A stretch of 17,105 nt of DNA, taken from the NCBI GenBank assembly GCA_013298375.1, contig JAAFHM010000035.1, forward strand, positions 1 to 17,105, written 5' to 3'. This document shows, piece after piece, positions 7,264-16,100 of the stretch; position 1 is the first letter of the stretch, and every line of letters starts with the position of its first letter. The translations under genes and the position numbers were made by a program. Origin of the DNA: Ignavibacteria bacterium (GTDB lineage Bacteria > Bacteroidota > Ignavibacteria > Kapaibacteriales > UBA4661). The notes beneath the pieces were generated by a model that saw only the letters and a list, made by a program, of their open reading frames with translations, did not search any database and was not told where the DNA came from.

Positions 7264-7956
7264 TTATTCTAGGTCAGGCTCTATACCGAGTAAGCGAAGT
7301 TGTGCTGCGAGGCGTTCTGCTTTTTGGCGCTCTGCTTCTACCTTGAGACGTTCTGCCTTCAGCAGTGCAAGCGCTTCCAGATGCAAACGCCCGATTTCTT
7401 CAAAGTGGACAAATGCCCGTCCATCGGGACGAAAAAGCCGCACTTCATCGTTTTCTATGCCGAAGCGAATACCTAAGCGAGGGCTTTGCCACGAGGTCAT
7501 ATCGTCAATGAGGCGAAAACTGACTTCAGCATTTTCCCGCACATAGCCCGTCAAATCAATACGGTCGGGGTCGATAATGTAGTATTCTTCCACGCCGTAT
7601 CGCTCATAGAATTGCAGTTTTCGCGCCATTTCGCTGGCACGATTGCCGGGCGAAAGCACTTCAAAAACTACCTGTGGCGCGATTCCCCCTTCTTCCCACT
7701 GTTTGTAGGAGCCTCTATCGCCTTTCGGACGACCAAACGCGACGAGTGCATCCGGCGCAATGCGGATTTCGGGATGTCCTTCTTCGGGATACCACAAAAG
7801 ATCTCCGGCAACGAATACATCAGGGTTTTCGGCGAACATGATGCCAAGTTCGCCCTTAATACCGGAAATCCAGTCAAATTGTTTGGTGTTGTCGGACATT
7901 GGTTGCCCGTCGGAATCAGGATAAATGATCGGCTTTATTGTTGTTTGCGAGAACAT
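7264..7956 (-). CDS. Uma2 family (DUF820) putative PD-(D/E)XK nuclease
   Basis: A 230-residue protein of the Uma2/DUF820 family, whose fold is related to restriction endonucleases; its cellular function is not established. Recognisable blocks are RIAPDALVAFGRPKGDRGSY (Asp69), PQVVFEVLSPGNR (Glu99, with the following ASEMARKLQFYERYGVEEYYIIDPD) and a C-terminal coiled coil (about 190-225, AERLKVEAERQKAERLAAQL) ending in LGIEPD, as is usual in the family. The ATG at 7956 was chosen because AAAGGA lies 8 nt upstream and the family-type N-terminus follows. A longer in-frame TTG option at 8019 would run into the upstream terminator. It probably heads a two-gene unit with the serine hydrolase. Such proteins usually occur as many paralogues per genome. 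Confidence 0.9.
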   Translation of the reverse strand: MFSQTTIKPIIYPDSDGQPMSDNTKQFDWISGIKGELGIMFAENPDVFVAGDLLWYPEEGHPEIRIAPDALVAFGRPKGDRGSYKQWEEGGIAPQVVFEVLSPGNRASEMARKLQFYERYGVEEYYIIDPDRIDLTGYVRENAEVSFRLIDDMTSWQSPRLGIRFGIENDEVRLFRPDGRAFVHFEEIGRLHLEALALLKAERLKVEAERQKAERLAAQLRLLGIEPDLE

Positions 7957-7964
7957 TACGACGT

Positions 7965-7970
7965 TCCTTT
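7965..7970 (-). promoter_or_regulatory. Shine-Dalgarno site fixing the Uma2 start
   Basis: AAAGGA on the minus strand, 8 nt before the ATG at 7956, decides this start over the upstream in-frame TTG. Confidence 0.6.
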
Positions 7971-8017
7971 GAGGGTGAGAACGGCATTCACGTGGATTCG
8001 ACAGCATCAAAATAAGC

Positions 8018-8066
8018 AAAAAAAATTCCGCACTCTATACCAAAAATGGCGAGTACGGAATTTTTT
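8018..8066 (-). terminator. Intrinsic terminator after the small exported protein gene
   Basis: AAAAAATTCCG (8020..8030) pairs with CGGAATTTTTT (8056..8066). After a C/A mismatch the stem continues with ACTC/GAGT (8032..8035 with 8051..8054) around a 15-nt loop. On the minus strand it ends in eight T residues (8025..8018). It begins 19 nt past the stop codon of the small exported protein gene. The arms carry A- and T-runs on both sides, so it could also act on the plus strand, although no plus-strand gene ends here. Confidence 0.8.
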
Positions 8067-8085
8067 GTATGGACAATAACGAGTG

Positions 8086-8511
8086 TTACTTCATGGTATC
8101 AATGATATCAGCAAGAAAAACGGTCATACCGCCACGCGACATGGTTTTGCCGATAACACCCACAGGAGCATCCGCCAGACGTGCCAAATCATCACCAGCG
8201 CTGCTGCCATCTGCCTTCAAGACGTAATAAATACGTGAACCAACCATCAAGCCAAGTGCGCTTTTGTTTGCCATAGCGCTTGCGTCTGCGCTTTTGACGG
8301 ACTTCAGAGTAATGAGGCTAACGACGATGCCTTTTACAGGTTTGGAGGTTTTGGTTTTGCCTACCGCAGCCGATGATGAAGTCGTTACTTTCGTCGGTGT
8401 TGTGGCTTGCGCCTCAGTAGAGGCTGGTGTCGTTACTTTTGTTTGAGCAATGCCTGAAAGTGGCATTATTACTGCACAAACAAACGTGACGATTGATAAA
8501 TGCAATTTCAT
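8086..8511 (-). CDS. Small exported Thr/Ala-rich protein, function unknown
   Basis: A 141-residue protein I do not recognise. Residues 1-22 are a good signal peptide (MKLHLSIVTFVCAVIMPLSGIAQ). Next comes a low-complexity Thr/Ser/Ala/Lys linker (24-60) that contains KVTTP- and KVTTS-type repeats. A compact C-terminal region (about 60-141) follows with the segments GIVVSLITLKSVKSADASA, ALGLMVGSRIYYVLKADG and a GKTMSRGGMTVFLADIID ending, probably a small beta-rich domain tethered by the linker. The ATG at 8511 was preferred to an upstream in-frame TTG at 8544 because it gives the proper signal peptide; neither has a clear Shine-Dalgarno sequence. It follows the FN3 lipoprotein gene by 41 nt and precedes a strong terminator, so the two probably form one transcript. 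Confidence 0.75.
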   Translation of the reverse strand: MKLHLSIVTFVCAVIMPLSGIAQTKVTTPASTEAQATTPTKVTTSSSAAVGKTKTSKPVKGIVVSLITLKSVKSADASAMANKSALGLMVGSRIYYVLKADGSSAGDDLARLADAPVGVIGKTMSRGGMTVFLADIIDTMK

Positions 8512-8552
8512 AGCAATTGGAATAAAGAATGGAAAAAATATCAAATATGAAT

Positions 8553-9482
8553 TTAGCGAATCACGGTAAACGTTTCCGCGTCAATAACACTCTTGGTCAC
8601 AGGTGATAAGTTTGCAGCTATAGCGTAAGGAACATTAGCCACTGGCTGGTATGAAACTTCTACCTCAATATAGCGATTTGGTGCCGTTCCTTGCAATAAC
8701 GAGTTGTTGGCTGCTTTAATAAATATCTTCGCAAAATTTCCTGCACGGGTTTGAATTGCCCATACAAGGCCGCGTGTAGTGGTGCGAAGCGGAAGGCTAA
8801 AGCGTCCGGGTGATCCCATTTGTACTTGCGTATCAAATACTTGGTCAAGATTATCAACATTCAAATACAGTTGATCGCCTGTACGAGTATCTGCCGACAA
8901 TGGACGGGAAATACTGGAATAGTCGAGTTGCCCAGGCGAACCAATTCGCAAGCTGTCCGCATTACGTGTCTCAATACCAAAATCCCAATCCGCTCCACGC
9001 GCAACAGTAAGATTCAATGCCGTTCCACCTTGAATAGCAAGCCCACTCCCAAACCCCGAAGCTGTTTCATAAATGCGAATAGCGCCGCCTTGCATCGTTG
9101 TCAAGCGAACTGCCGGAGACCAGCGAATTTCGCGTGCAGCGCTGACGGTATCGTTATTGCGGGCTTGGACGCGGAACAGATACACCATGCCGGCAGTCAA
9201 ACCGTTGACATCAAATGTGGTAGCGGTTGAAGCATTTGTTGTTCCGATAACAGCACCGGAAGCAGTGTTGAGAATGGTCACGCGGTACCCCGTGAGGCTG
9301 GTCGCCGTGGAGGCATTCCATTTGAGGCGGACGGTTGTTGCATTGATAGAGGTTGCTTTCAAGCTGTCCGCAGGAGTGGGAACAGTAACGGTTCCGGGAC
9401 CGGGAGCAGGAGTGTCGCACGCGACAATCACAAATACCACCAATACCGCAACAGAAGCGGCAAGCAAACGCAGAAGTTTCAT
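8553..9482 (-). CDS. Fibronectin type III domain lipoprotein
   Basis: A 309-residue lipoprotein: the signal peptide ends in the lipobox VIVAC with Cys22 as the lipidation site, followed by a Pro/Gly/Thr-rich linker (23-38). Residues 35-130 form one FN3 domain: SINATTVRLKWNAS, LTGYRVTIL and NGLTAGMVYLFRVQARNND. The remaining 175 residues are beta-rich and unknown to me, with two GSPG turns (181-184 and 223-226) suggesting an internal repeat, and end in EVEVSYQPVANVPYA. It is probably anchored in the outer membrane or periplasm as a binding or structural protein. AGGA lies 8 nt before the ATG. A weak sigma70-like pair TTGTGT-17-TAAATT sits at 9570..9598 on this strand. Its downstream partner is the small exported protein gene. 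Confidence 0.82.
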   Translation of the reverse strand: MKLLRLLAASVAVLVVFVIVACDTPAPGPGTVTVPTPADSLKATSINATTVRLKWNASTATSLTGYRVTILNTASGAVIGTTNASTATTFDVNGLTAGMVYLFRVQARNNDTVSAAREIRWSPAVRLTTMQGGAIRIYETASGFGSGLAIQGGTALNLTVARGADWDFGIETRNADSLRIGSPGQLDYSSISRPLSADTRTGDQLYLNVDNLDQVFDTQVQMGSPGRFSLPLRTTTRGLVWAIQTRAGNFAKIFIKAANNSLLQGTAPNRYIEVEVSYQPVANVPYAIAANLSPVTKSVIDAETFTVIR

Positions 9483-9729
9483 AGAAAAATTCCTAAAAGT
9501 TGATAAAAAGGTAAGAAAAAGAGCGATACATTACCGTAGGTGAAGGAAATTACCACGACTGGAAGCCGCAATTTACTCCTCTTTTCTGAGATACACAAAT
9601 TACGGCGAAGGTTTAGTAAGGCAATCACATGAAAGTATTTTAGTGCCGTAGAGACAAGATAGTGCCTTGCCTCTTACACATTGAACGAGAACCATCTGTA
9701 CAATTTCAATATAGGCTTGGCGCGGTATA
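9483..9729. other. Intergenic region, no convincing gene or terminator
   Basis: These 247 bp lie between the acyltransferase stop codon and the FN3 lipoprotein start. I found no RNA gene, no supported ORF and no hairpin followed by a T-tract for the glmM-cdsA-acyltransferase unit. There are only weak dyads (TACGGC/GCCGTA at 9601..9606 with 9645..9650; AAGGCA/TGCCTT at 9618..9623 with 9663..9668) and two TAGTGCC copies 19 bp apart. The lipoprotein promoter must lie here or overlap the end of the acyltransferase gene. Confidence 0.5.
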
Positions 9730-10428
9730 TTATTTCCAATCTTTCAACACTTCGCGCCCTCTCTCTCCAGCAATAATCCTTGCTTCCACGTCATTGAGCA
9801 GTACCGTTTCGATTTGCTCAAGTTCCACAGCACTCGGCAGGGTCACACTGTCCGTAAAAATCGGCTTGCCGCAACACAAGAAGACGTGCGGCTTTTCATC
9901 GCCAAGAAATTCACAGCGCATCGCTAGTGGTACAATGGCAGCGCGTATATTCTGGTCGCGGCACTTCCTCAGCACCCGCTCAATTCCTCGATTATAGCCC
10001 AGTGGACGTTTCCCCCATGGTGCCAATTCTCCTTGTGGGAACATAACGACGAGACGCTTGTCGTCTTGCTTCTCGTCCGATTCAGTACGCAGCAAATTCA
10101 CGGTATAATCCAGCGCTTCGACGATGCCTTTCAGCGATTGTTGTTTGATGGAAAATGCGCCCACAAAGCGGAAAAACCAAAATTCTCGCAACCGCTCTTC
10201 AAGCATCATAATATAAAATTCACGCTGCCAAATGGCATCATTGAGCAAATAGGGAAAGAAGCCGTCCCACCATGTGGAATGGTTGGGAAGCAAGAGAATA
10301 GGGGTGTTGTGAGGAACATCGGGAAGATCGCCGAGCAGGTGAAGAGCGTGAAATCGGCGTTGGAAAAGAGAGCGCAGGTAAGGGCGAAAAATGGCGTGCG
10401 CCCAGCGCTGTGGCTTCGCAGGAATCAT
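9730..10428 (-). CDS. PlsC-like lysophospholipid acyltransferase
   Basis: A 232-residue acyltransferase of the PlsC/LPLAT family, which moves an acyl chain to a glycerolipid (or related) hydroxyl at the inner membrane. The catalytic H-x4-D motif is His50 to Asp55 in PNHSTWWDGFF. The second block is MFPQGELAPWGKRPLGYNRGIERV (from residue 129), with FPQGE where classical PlsC has FPEGT. A third block is AAIVPLAMRCEFLGDEKPHVFLCCGKPI. Its ATG overlaps the cdsA stop codon in an ATGA arrangement, so translational coupling is likely. Next to cdsA, the simplest role is 1-acylglycerol-3-phosphate acylation, making the phosphatidate that CdsA uses. The HSTWWDGFF variant also occurs in acyltransferases acting on other lipids, for example carotenoid glycosides in green sulfur bacteria, so the acceptor is uncertain. 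Confidence 0.85.
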   Translation of the reverse strand: MIPAKPQRWAHAIFRPYLRSLFQRRFHALHLLGDLPDVPHNTPILLLPNHSTWWDGFFPYLLNDAIWQREFYIMMLEERLREFWFFRFVGAFSIKQQSLKGIVEALDYTVNLLRTESDEKQDDKRLVVMFPQGELAPWGKRPLGYNRGIERVLRKCRDQNIRAAIVPLAMRCEFLGDEKPHVFLCCGKPIFTDSVTLPSAVELEQIETVLLNDVEARIIAGERGREVLKDWK

Positions 10429-11336
10429 CGGGAAAAGAGCAAAAAGAGATTCACATAGACGTAAACAAGAGGCGCAACGAACATTGCCGCGTCAAAGCGG
10501 TCGTACACGCCGCCATGACCGGGTATGATATTGGAACTGTCCTTCACGCCTGCATCGCGCTTGAAGAGTGATTCCACCAAATCCCCAAACTGCCCGATAA
10601 TCCCCACCAATGCACCAATAAGTGCAGCATGAACAGGCGGCAAAAACGGCAAGAGATAATGCGCCAACGCCACAAATGCTGCCGACGAAGCCAGAAAGCC
10701 CACCACAGCGCCTTCCCATGATTTATTCGGGCTGACGCGAGGGAAAAGTTTGTGCTTACCGAAGGCTTTTCCGGCAAAAAAGGCTAGTGAATCACACGTC
10801 CAAATACCGATAAACGTTGCAAAAACTAACCACGCACCCCATTTGTCGCCCGTTGCAAGGCGCTCTGTGGGCGAAAGACCCGACAGAAACTGCGCAACAA
10901 CGGGCATTTCCAGCGTTCTCCCGCTAAAGGTCATGCGAAGCCCGATAAGGCTCGTGAGAAATGCTCCAACATACAACACGCCAAAAACCGTTGTTGCCGC
11001 GTTCCAGAGCGGATGTGGCTTATTGCGAAGGAGTTCGATGATTAAAACAGCGAGAACAAAAAGCAGCATGAGTGCAGGAAACATCAGACTCACAAGCCCT
11101 TGTGGTGCGGTGTCGGCAATCATAAAGTAGTAGCCGACGGCAAAACTCCCAACATAGCCCGTGATGCGCTGCGGCGAGGCAGATGTATGCTTGCCCAAAT
11201 CATACAATTCCTTGAGCGCCAAGATTGCCAATGCTTGGGCAAACGCCCAAAACCACCAGCCGCCCAGAATCACCAAGCCAATGATGATTGGTGCTGCAAT
11301 AAGAGAAACAATGATGCGGGTTGTGGTATTGCTCAC
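10425..11336 (-). CDS. cdsA: Phosphatidate cytidylyltransferase CdsA
   Basis: A 303-residue integral membrane enzyme that makes CDP-diacylglycerol from phosphatidate and CTP. The complete CDS signature is present at 257-282: SLFKRDAGVKDSSNIIPGHG followed by GVYDRFD. Upstream lies the conserved WTCDSLAFFAGKAFGKHKLF and SPNKSWEGAVVG region (179-213). About seven to eight hydrophobic segments span the rest, starting with IIVSLIAAPIIIGLVILGGW. The start is a GTG with no clear Shine-Dalgarno sequence; no better in-frame start is visible and the first helix begins at once, as is usual for CdsA. It sits 56 nt downstream of glmM with no terminator between them, and overlaps the acyltransferase gene by 4 nt, which makes an envelope precursor operon. 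Confidence 0.96.
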   Translation of the reverse strand: MSNTTTRIIVSLIAAPIIIGLVILGGWWFWAFAQALAILALKELYDLGKHTSASPQRITGYVGSFAVGYYFMIADTAPQGLVSLMFPALMLLFVLAVLIIELLRNKPHPLWNAATTVFGVLYVGAFLTSLIGLRMTFSGRTLEMPVVAQFLSGLSPTERLATGDKWGAWLVFATFIGIWTCDSLAFFAGKAFGKHKLFPRVSPNKSWEGAVVGFLASSAAFVALAHYLLPFLPPVHAALIGALVGIIGQFGDLVESLFKRDAGVKDSSNIIPGHGGVYDRFDAAMFVAPLVYVYVNLFLLFSR

Positions 11337-11392
11337 GATGAAGAGTATTATTTGAGTGAGATAACGAAAGAATTGTCGCCATCAAAATAACA

Positions 11393-12778
11393 TTAACGAA
11401 TTTTCGCCATACACGCATCCGCGATTTTCTCCGCTTCGGCTTCGCTTTGCGCCTCGACGATAACGCGAATAATAGGCTCAGTGTTGGAGGTGCGCAGGTG
11501 CGCCCAGCCATTGCCAAAGGTGAGTCGCAAACCATCGTCGGTATTGACTTCTGCGCCGGGGAAGTGGTTTTTTACATCGTCAAAAACTTTTGCGGCATCA
11601 CCGCTAAAGGCTTTTTTGCGCTTAACCATCGAATAGTGCGGCAGTGCAGCAACAATGCTTGAAAGTGTCATTTTGGGACGCTCATTTTTAACTTGTGCCA
11701 GCAACAGCAGTACCAGTGCTGTTCCCACCAGCGAATCGCGTCCGGCATGGCAAGCGGGCAAAATTACACCGCCACTGCCTTCTCCGCCAATCAAAGAGCC
11801 GTTTTCCAGCATTGCTCGCACGACGTTGATTTCTCCAACGGGAGTGCGAATGACTTTTACGCCATAATGCGCCGCAACATCAGCCACAGACTGGGTTGTC
11901 GAGAGATTAACGACAACGGGCGCATCGGCTTTTTCGCCAAAATATTGCTTATTCCGCAGCGCCGAAAGTGTTGCCAAGACAATCGTGTATTCCTCGAACA
12001 CCACGCGCCCGCGCTCGTCCACAAGTACAAGTCGGTCAGCATCGGGGTCAACCGCTACGCCAAAATCAGCTTTGTGTTCCAAAACTGCTTTGGCGAGGTC
12101 GCCAAGATTTTCTGGTATTGGCTCCGGCGTATGCGGAAAAATGCCCGTACTGTCGCAGTAAAGCGGGATGACCTCGCAACCAAATTCTTTCAGCAAATAC
12201 GGGATAAAATGTGAACCGGCAGCATTGACGGCATCAACAACAACACGGAATTTTTGATTGCGGATAAGCTCGACATTGCCGGAATTAGAAAAGACGGGCA
12301 AGAGCATGATGGATTCGGTATGGTGCGCTGCGGGATTTTGATGCGTGGTCATGCTTTCGCCGTGCTGGTCGGTAACGAAGCTAAAACGGCGCTCTTCCAG
12401 ACATTGCCAAAAAGCGGCATTTTCTTCTGCATTAAGGAAGATCCCCTCACCGTTGATAAATTTCATACCGTTCCACTCCACCGGATTATGCGAAGCGGAA
12501 ATAGATATACCACCAGCTACGGCTTGGTGTTCGGAAAAAAGCTGCACCGTTGGAGTCGGGACAATGCCGAGTTCCAGCACCTCGCGCCCACAAGCGGCAA
12601 GTGTGGCGCAAACAATTTTCTCAATCCACTGCCCCGATGGACGGCCATCGCGCCCGACGGCAACAATGCCCGGTGGCAGATAGGCTGCAAAGGCAGCCGT
12701 GTATTCCGCAACGACAAAAGGGGTGAGTGCGTCGCCAAGCGTGGCGCGAACTCCAGAAATAGAACGGATAAATGGCAT
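11393..12778 (-). CDS. glmM: Phosphoglucosamine mutase (GlmM-like phosphohexomutase)
   Basis: A 461-residue alpha-D-phosphohexomutase that interconverts hexose 6- and 1-phosphates; in this group this usually means glucosamine 6-P to glucosamine 1-P for UDP-GlcNAc. All four active-site blocks are seen: the phosphoserine loop ISASHNP (Ser96), the metal site DPDADR (244-249), the sugar loop GEGSGG (332-337) and the phosphate loop RTSNTEP (429-435). The N-terminus IRSISGVRATLG and the GGVILPACHAGRD block match the archaeal/Bacteroidota type. A phosphomannomutase or phosphoglucomutase activity cannot be excluded. The ATG at 12778 gives the normal family N-terminus; an in-frame ATG at 12901 would add 41 basic and aromatic residues with no family match. 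First gene of the glmM-cdsA-acyltransferase unit. Confidence 0.88.
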   Translation of the reverse strand: MPFIRSISGVRATLGDALTPFVVAEYTAAFAAYLPPGIVAVGRDGRPSGQWIEKIVCATLAACGREVLELGIVPTPTVQLFSEHQAVAGGISISASHNPVEWNGMKFINGEGIFLNAEENAAFWQCLEERRFSFVTDQHGESMTTHQNPAAHHTESIMLLPVFSNSGNVELIRNQKFRVVVDAVNAAGSHFIPYLLKEFGCEVIPLYCDSTGIFPHTPEPIPENLGDLAKAVLEHKADFGVAVDPDADRLVLVDERGRVVFEEYTIVLATLSALRNKQYFGEKADAPVVVNLSTTQSVADVAAHYGVKVIRTPVGEINVVRAMLENGSLIGGEGSGGVILPACHAGRDSLVGTALVLLLLAQVKNERPKMTLSSIVAALPHYSMVKRKKAFSGDAAKVFDDVKNHFPGAEVNTDDGLRLTFGNGWAHLRTSNTEPIIRVIVEAQSEAEAEKIADACMAKIR

Positions 12779-13108
12779 ATTGACTTGATTCTCCTCAAAA
12801 ATACGACGGTGCGCAAAAAACTGGTGTATCGCCGAAAAACCCAGAAAATAACGGCTAAAACGAGAGGTGCGAAATAATAACCGCTTAAAATAATCATACA
12901 TGCACTCTTCTCAAAAGGAAGTTTATGCAAAAAACGCTTTTTTGTTAGAATTTTTCGCAGATTATTTGTTAATCTTTCTTTCGCGTAGCATTTGCGTTTG
13001 ATTTTCACCAAAAAATTCCCTAGTTTCCGAATCTTGTAAAAACACTCCTGACTTGACCTCAATAGCAACTCCACACCTCACTTTTTTCATTTTTCAAAGG
13101 ATAGTTCG
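12779..13108. other. Divergent intergenic region between glmM and the S8 protease
   Basis: These 330 bp must hold the promoters of both divergent genes. Visible are the glmM Shine-Dalgarno site (12791..12796), an in-frame upward extension of glmM to 12901, a 7-codon plus-strand ORF (12925..12948) preceded by AGGAAG, an AT-only dyad AAAAAA-CGC-TTTTTT within that ORF, and the protease Shine-Dalgarno sequence AAAGGA (13096..13101). TTGACC at 13053..13058 resembles a -35 box, but no -10 box follows at 16-18 nt. The part from 12940 on is clearly T-rich on the plus strand. I see no RNA gene or riboswitch. Confidence 0.55.
12791..12796 (-). promoter_or_regulatory. glmM: Shine-Dalgarno site of glmM with long spacing
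   Basis: GAGGAG on the minus strand lies 12 nt before the chosen ATG at 12778. The spacing is longer than usual, but this is the only strong ribosome-binding sequence near the family-type start. Confidence 0.5.
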
Positions 13109-16100
13109 ATGAATCACACTCGTCCTCTTGCGACCTCTCGCGCATGGCGGTATGCGCTGGCGTGGGCGTTGCTGCCCGCTCTCGCGGTTGGGATATTGTC
13201 CGAGTCCCCTGCCTTTGCGCAGACTTCGGCAGCGCCACGCACCAAGCAAGAAAATCGCATCAAAAGCGTCATCTCCCGCGAGGAAGCCATGATGCAAAGC
13301 CGCTTGCGCCGCCTCATTGCAGGGCAGAATCTGGGCAATGGAATGTATAGTCTTGCCAAAGCACCGCGCATTCTGCCGCTCAAAGAAGGAACCTACGAAA
13401 AAGGTGCGATTTATGTGAAAACTCGTGAGCGCTTCGTTCTCGGTAAAGGCGCAAAATCCTTCCAATCCTCCGTATTGATGAGCGGTCTGGAAGGCGTAGC
13501 GGTGCGGGATATTCGCCCCGTTTCCGCACAGCACAATAGCGGCGCGATGCTCACGGCGGATACCTACGGTGTAGGGCGCATTTATACGGTGCGCTTCGAT
13601 CCCGGAGCGGACGTGCAGCGCTTGTGTGCTGATTTGAGCCAGAATCCCGACGTGGAATATGCCGAGCCGATATACATCCACCAACTCACCCAAGACCGCG
13701 TTACGCCCACCGACCCGCTTTTTGCGCGGCAGTACCACTGGGCGCGTATCGAAGCGGAAAGGGCATGGGGCATCACGCGCGGCAGCGAGACCACGATTAT
13801 CGCCATTTGCGATAGCGGTGTCGATATTGAGCATGAAGATTTGAAAGATAATATCTGGACAAATCCGGGCGAATCCGGCATGGACGCTATGGGACGCGAC
13901 AAACGCACCAATGGCGTGGATGACGATAACAATGGAAAAGTCGATGATTGGCGCGGATGGGATTTTGTGGGGAACGTCACGGTTGCCGACCGCGCTGCTT
14001 CTATCTTTCGCCCCGACAATGACCCCAAAAACCGCCCACGCCGCGACCTTGACGAAGGCGACGGCTTGAATCACGGCTCACACGTGGCAGGTATTGCCGG
14101 TTCGACGGCGAATAACGCTTTTGGCGGTCTTGGTTCGGGCTTTCGTTGCCGCATTATGCCCCTCAAGCAGGCGACGGAAGACTTTGCTAATTCTACAAGT
14201 GTTCTTTTGGGATATGAAGGTATCCTCTATGCCGCACAGATGGGCGCTCATGTTGTCAACTGCTCTTGGGGCGGGCTTGGCACCAGTAGCCAGTTTTTCC
14301 AAGATATTATCAATACTGCAACGGCACTGGGAACGCTTGTGGTCTGTGCTGCCGGCAATGATGGCGCGCTCATGGACGATTCCTATTTCCCCGGAAGTTA
14401 TGATAACGTGCTATCGGTGGGTGCTTCGGATGAAAACGACACGCCGGCCGGATTTAGCAACTTTGGTATCAAAACGACCGTATTTGCGCCCGGTGTGAAT
14501 ATTCTTAGCACCGTTTCCGGCAATCGCTACACGCCTTACAATGGTACTTCGATGGCATCACCGCTTGTGGCGGGTATTGCAGCACTTGTGCGCACACTAC
14601 ACCCCGACTGGACACCACAGCAAGTAACGCAGCAAATTCGCGGTACGTCGGAAAATGTGTTGGTGCCGGGCGCTGCGGCTCGTCCTGCGGGCTTCTTTGG
14701 GCGGATGAATGCCTACAGGGCGCTCAACATCAATCGCACACTAAATGGTTCCGGCGAAACAATGCCGGGCATTATCGGCGTAGGAAGCGCTATTGATGCG
14801 GCAAACGGGTTTATTGCCTCCTTTGAGCCGCGCCGTTTGGTGCTGTCGGTGCGGAATATCCTTTCGGATGCTTCCGATGTGAGCATTACCCTGACCCCGA
14901 TTGATCCGAATATGGTCGCTTTGCAGCCCACAATCACTATCGGCAATCTTGCAACGGGGCAGCGCAAAAACGCCGAGTTCACGGTTCAACTCCAAACCCC
15001 GGCGTTGACGCTGGCTGGTGCATTGGACTTTGGTGAATTTCTTGTCACCTATCGCTCCGGCTCATATGTGAACTACGAGCGCCTTTCCATTCCCTTCCAA
15101 CTGCCCGCAAGCAATGCTACGCCCGAATTAGTCGTTTCGTCGGTAGTGGATTTTGGTACAACGCCTGTACCAACAACAGCAACCATCCGGATAACCAACA
15201 CGGGCAACCAAAACATTACCGTCACAGCAGCAACGCAGGCATTCACGGGGACAAATGCCGGTGAATTTCGGCAAGTTTCCGAATTAACGGGTGTCCCCCT
15301 GGAGCCGGGCGCTTCCACCTCCCGCGTCATTCGCTTTTCGCCGACTGCCGGGGCAAACGGACAGAGGACGGCGAATTTTAACATCGTCGGAACGTCCGAC
15401 GGCATTGTACCAACGCGAGGCGGAGGCACACCGATTGCGAATGGGTACCGCTTCTCGACGCGGCAGGAAACCTATACGGAAATTACGGACAATAATTTCC
15501 CCTTTGCTGGAGGCGGTGCGAACTTGGATGACGGCGAATTTGATACGGATTTACCATTCCCATTTCGGTTTGGACAAAATACCTATACGAATGTTCGGAT
15601 TGTCTCTAATGGTTTTCTTGCTTTCCGACCTGCGCGGTCGTCTATCACGGACGTAGGTTTTGTGAGTTCGCCAATTGGCGATGCGAGTTATGGTGCCGAC
15701 GGCATTATTTCCGGGTTTTCCTTGGATTTATTCATGTTATCGGATGGCGTGATTAATTACGGGACTCAAGGTACAGCACCAAATCGTGTCTTTGTTGTCC
15801 AGTGGAAGCGAGCTTCATACGTTACGGCTACAGGCGCTTACCCCGATGCCGATTTAAACTTTCAAATTCGACTCTATGAAGGATCGAACCGCATTGAGCT
15901 TGGCTATGGTAGAATGAGTATCTTACCACTAGATGTTGGTGTTCGCGGGCAAGTTGGGTTGAGAGGAGCAAGTTCTACTGACTTCAATAATCGCTTAGTG
16001 AATTTTCAACAAAATAACTGGATTAACTCTCTCCTTGGTACTGCCTCTACTGACCGTTGTGACATTTTCGGTAGCGTTTTTCCACCTTCTGGCTTAGTGT

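Noticed and set aside
9601..9668. Dyads TACGGC/GCCGTA and AAGGCA/TGCCTT as a possible terminator
   Set aside because: The stems are short, the loops are about 38 nt, and no T-tract follows on the minus strand.
12517..13074. Minus-strand open frame with a hydrophobic N-terminal stretch (from about 12893), overlapping glmM in another frame
   Set aside because: Most of it lies over conserved glmM sequence and loses membrane-like character there; the hydrophobic part comes from AT-rich intergenic DNA.
13094..14074. A 326-codon open frame on the minus strand opposite the protease prodomain and catalytic start
   Set aside because: It mirrors the strong S8 coding frame, has no recognisable motifs and no plausible start signal; it is a typical shadow of a GC-rich third-position pattern.
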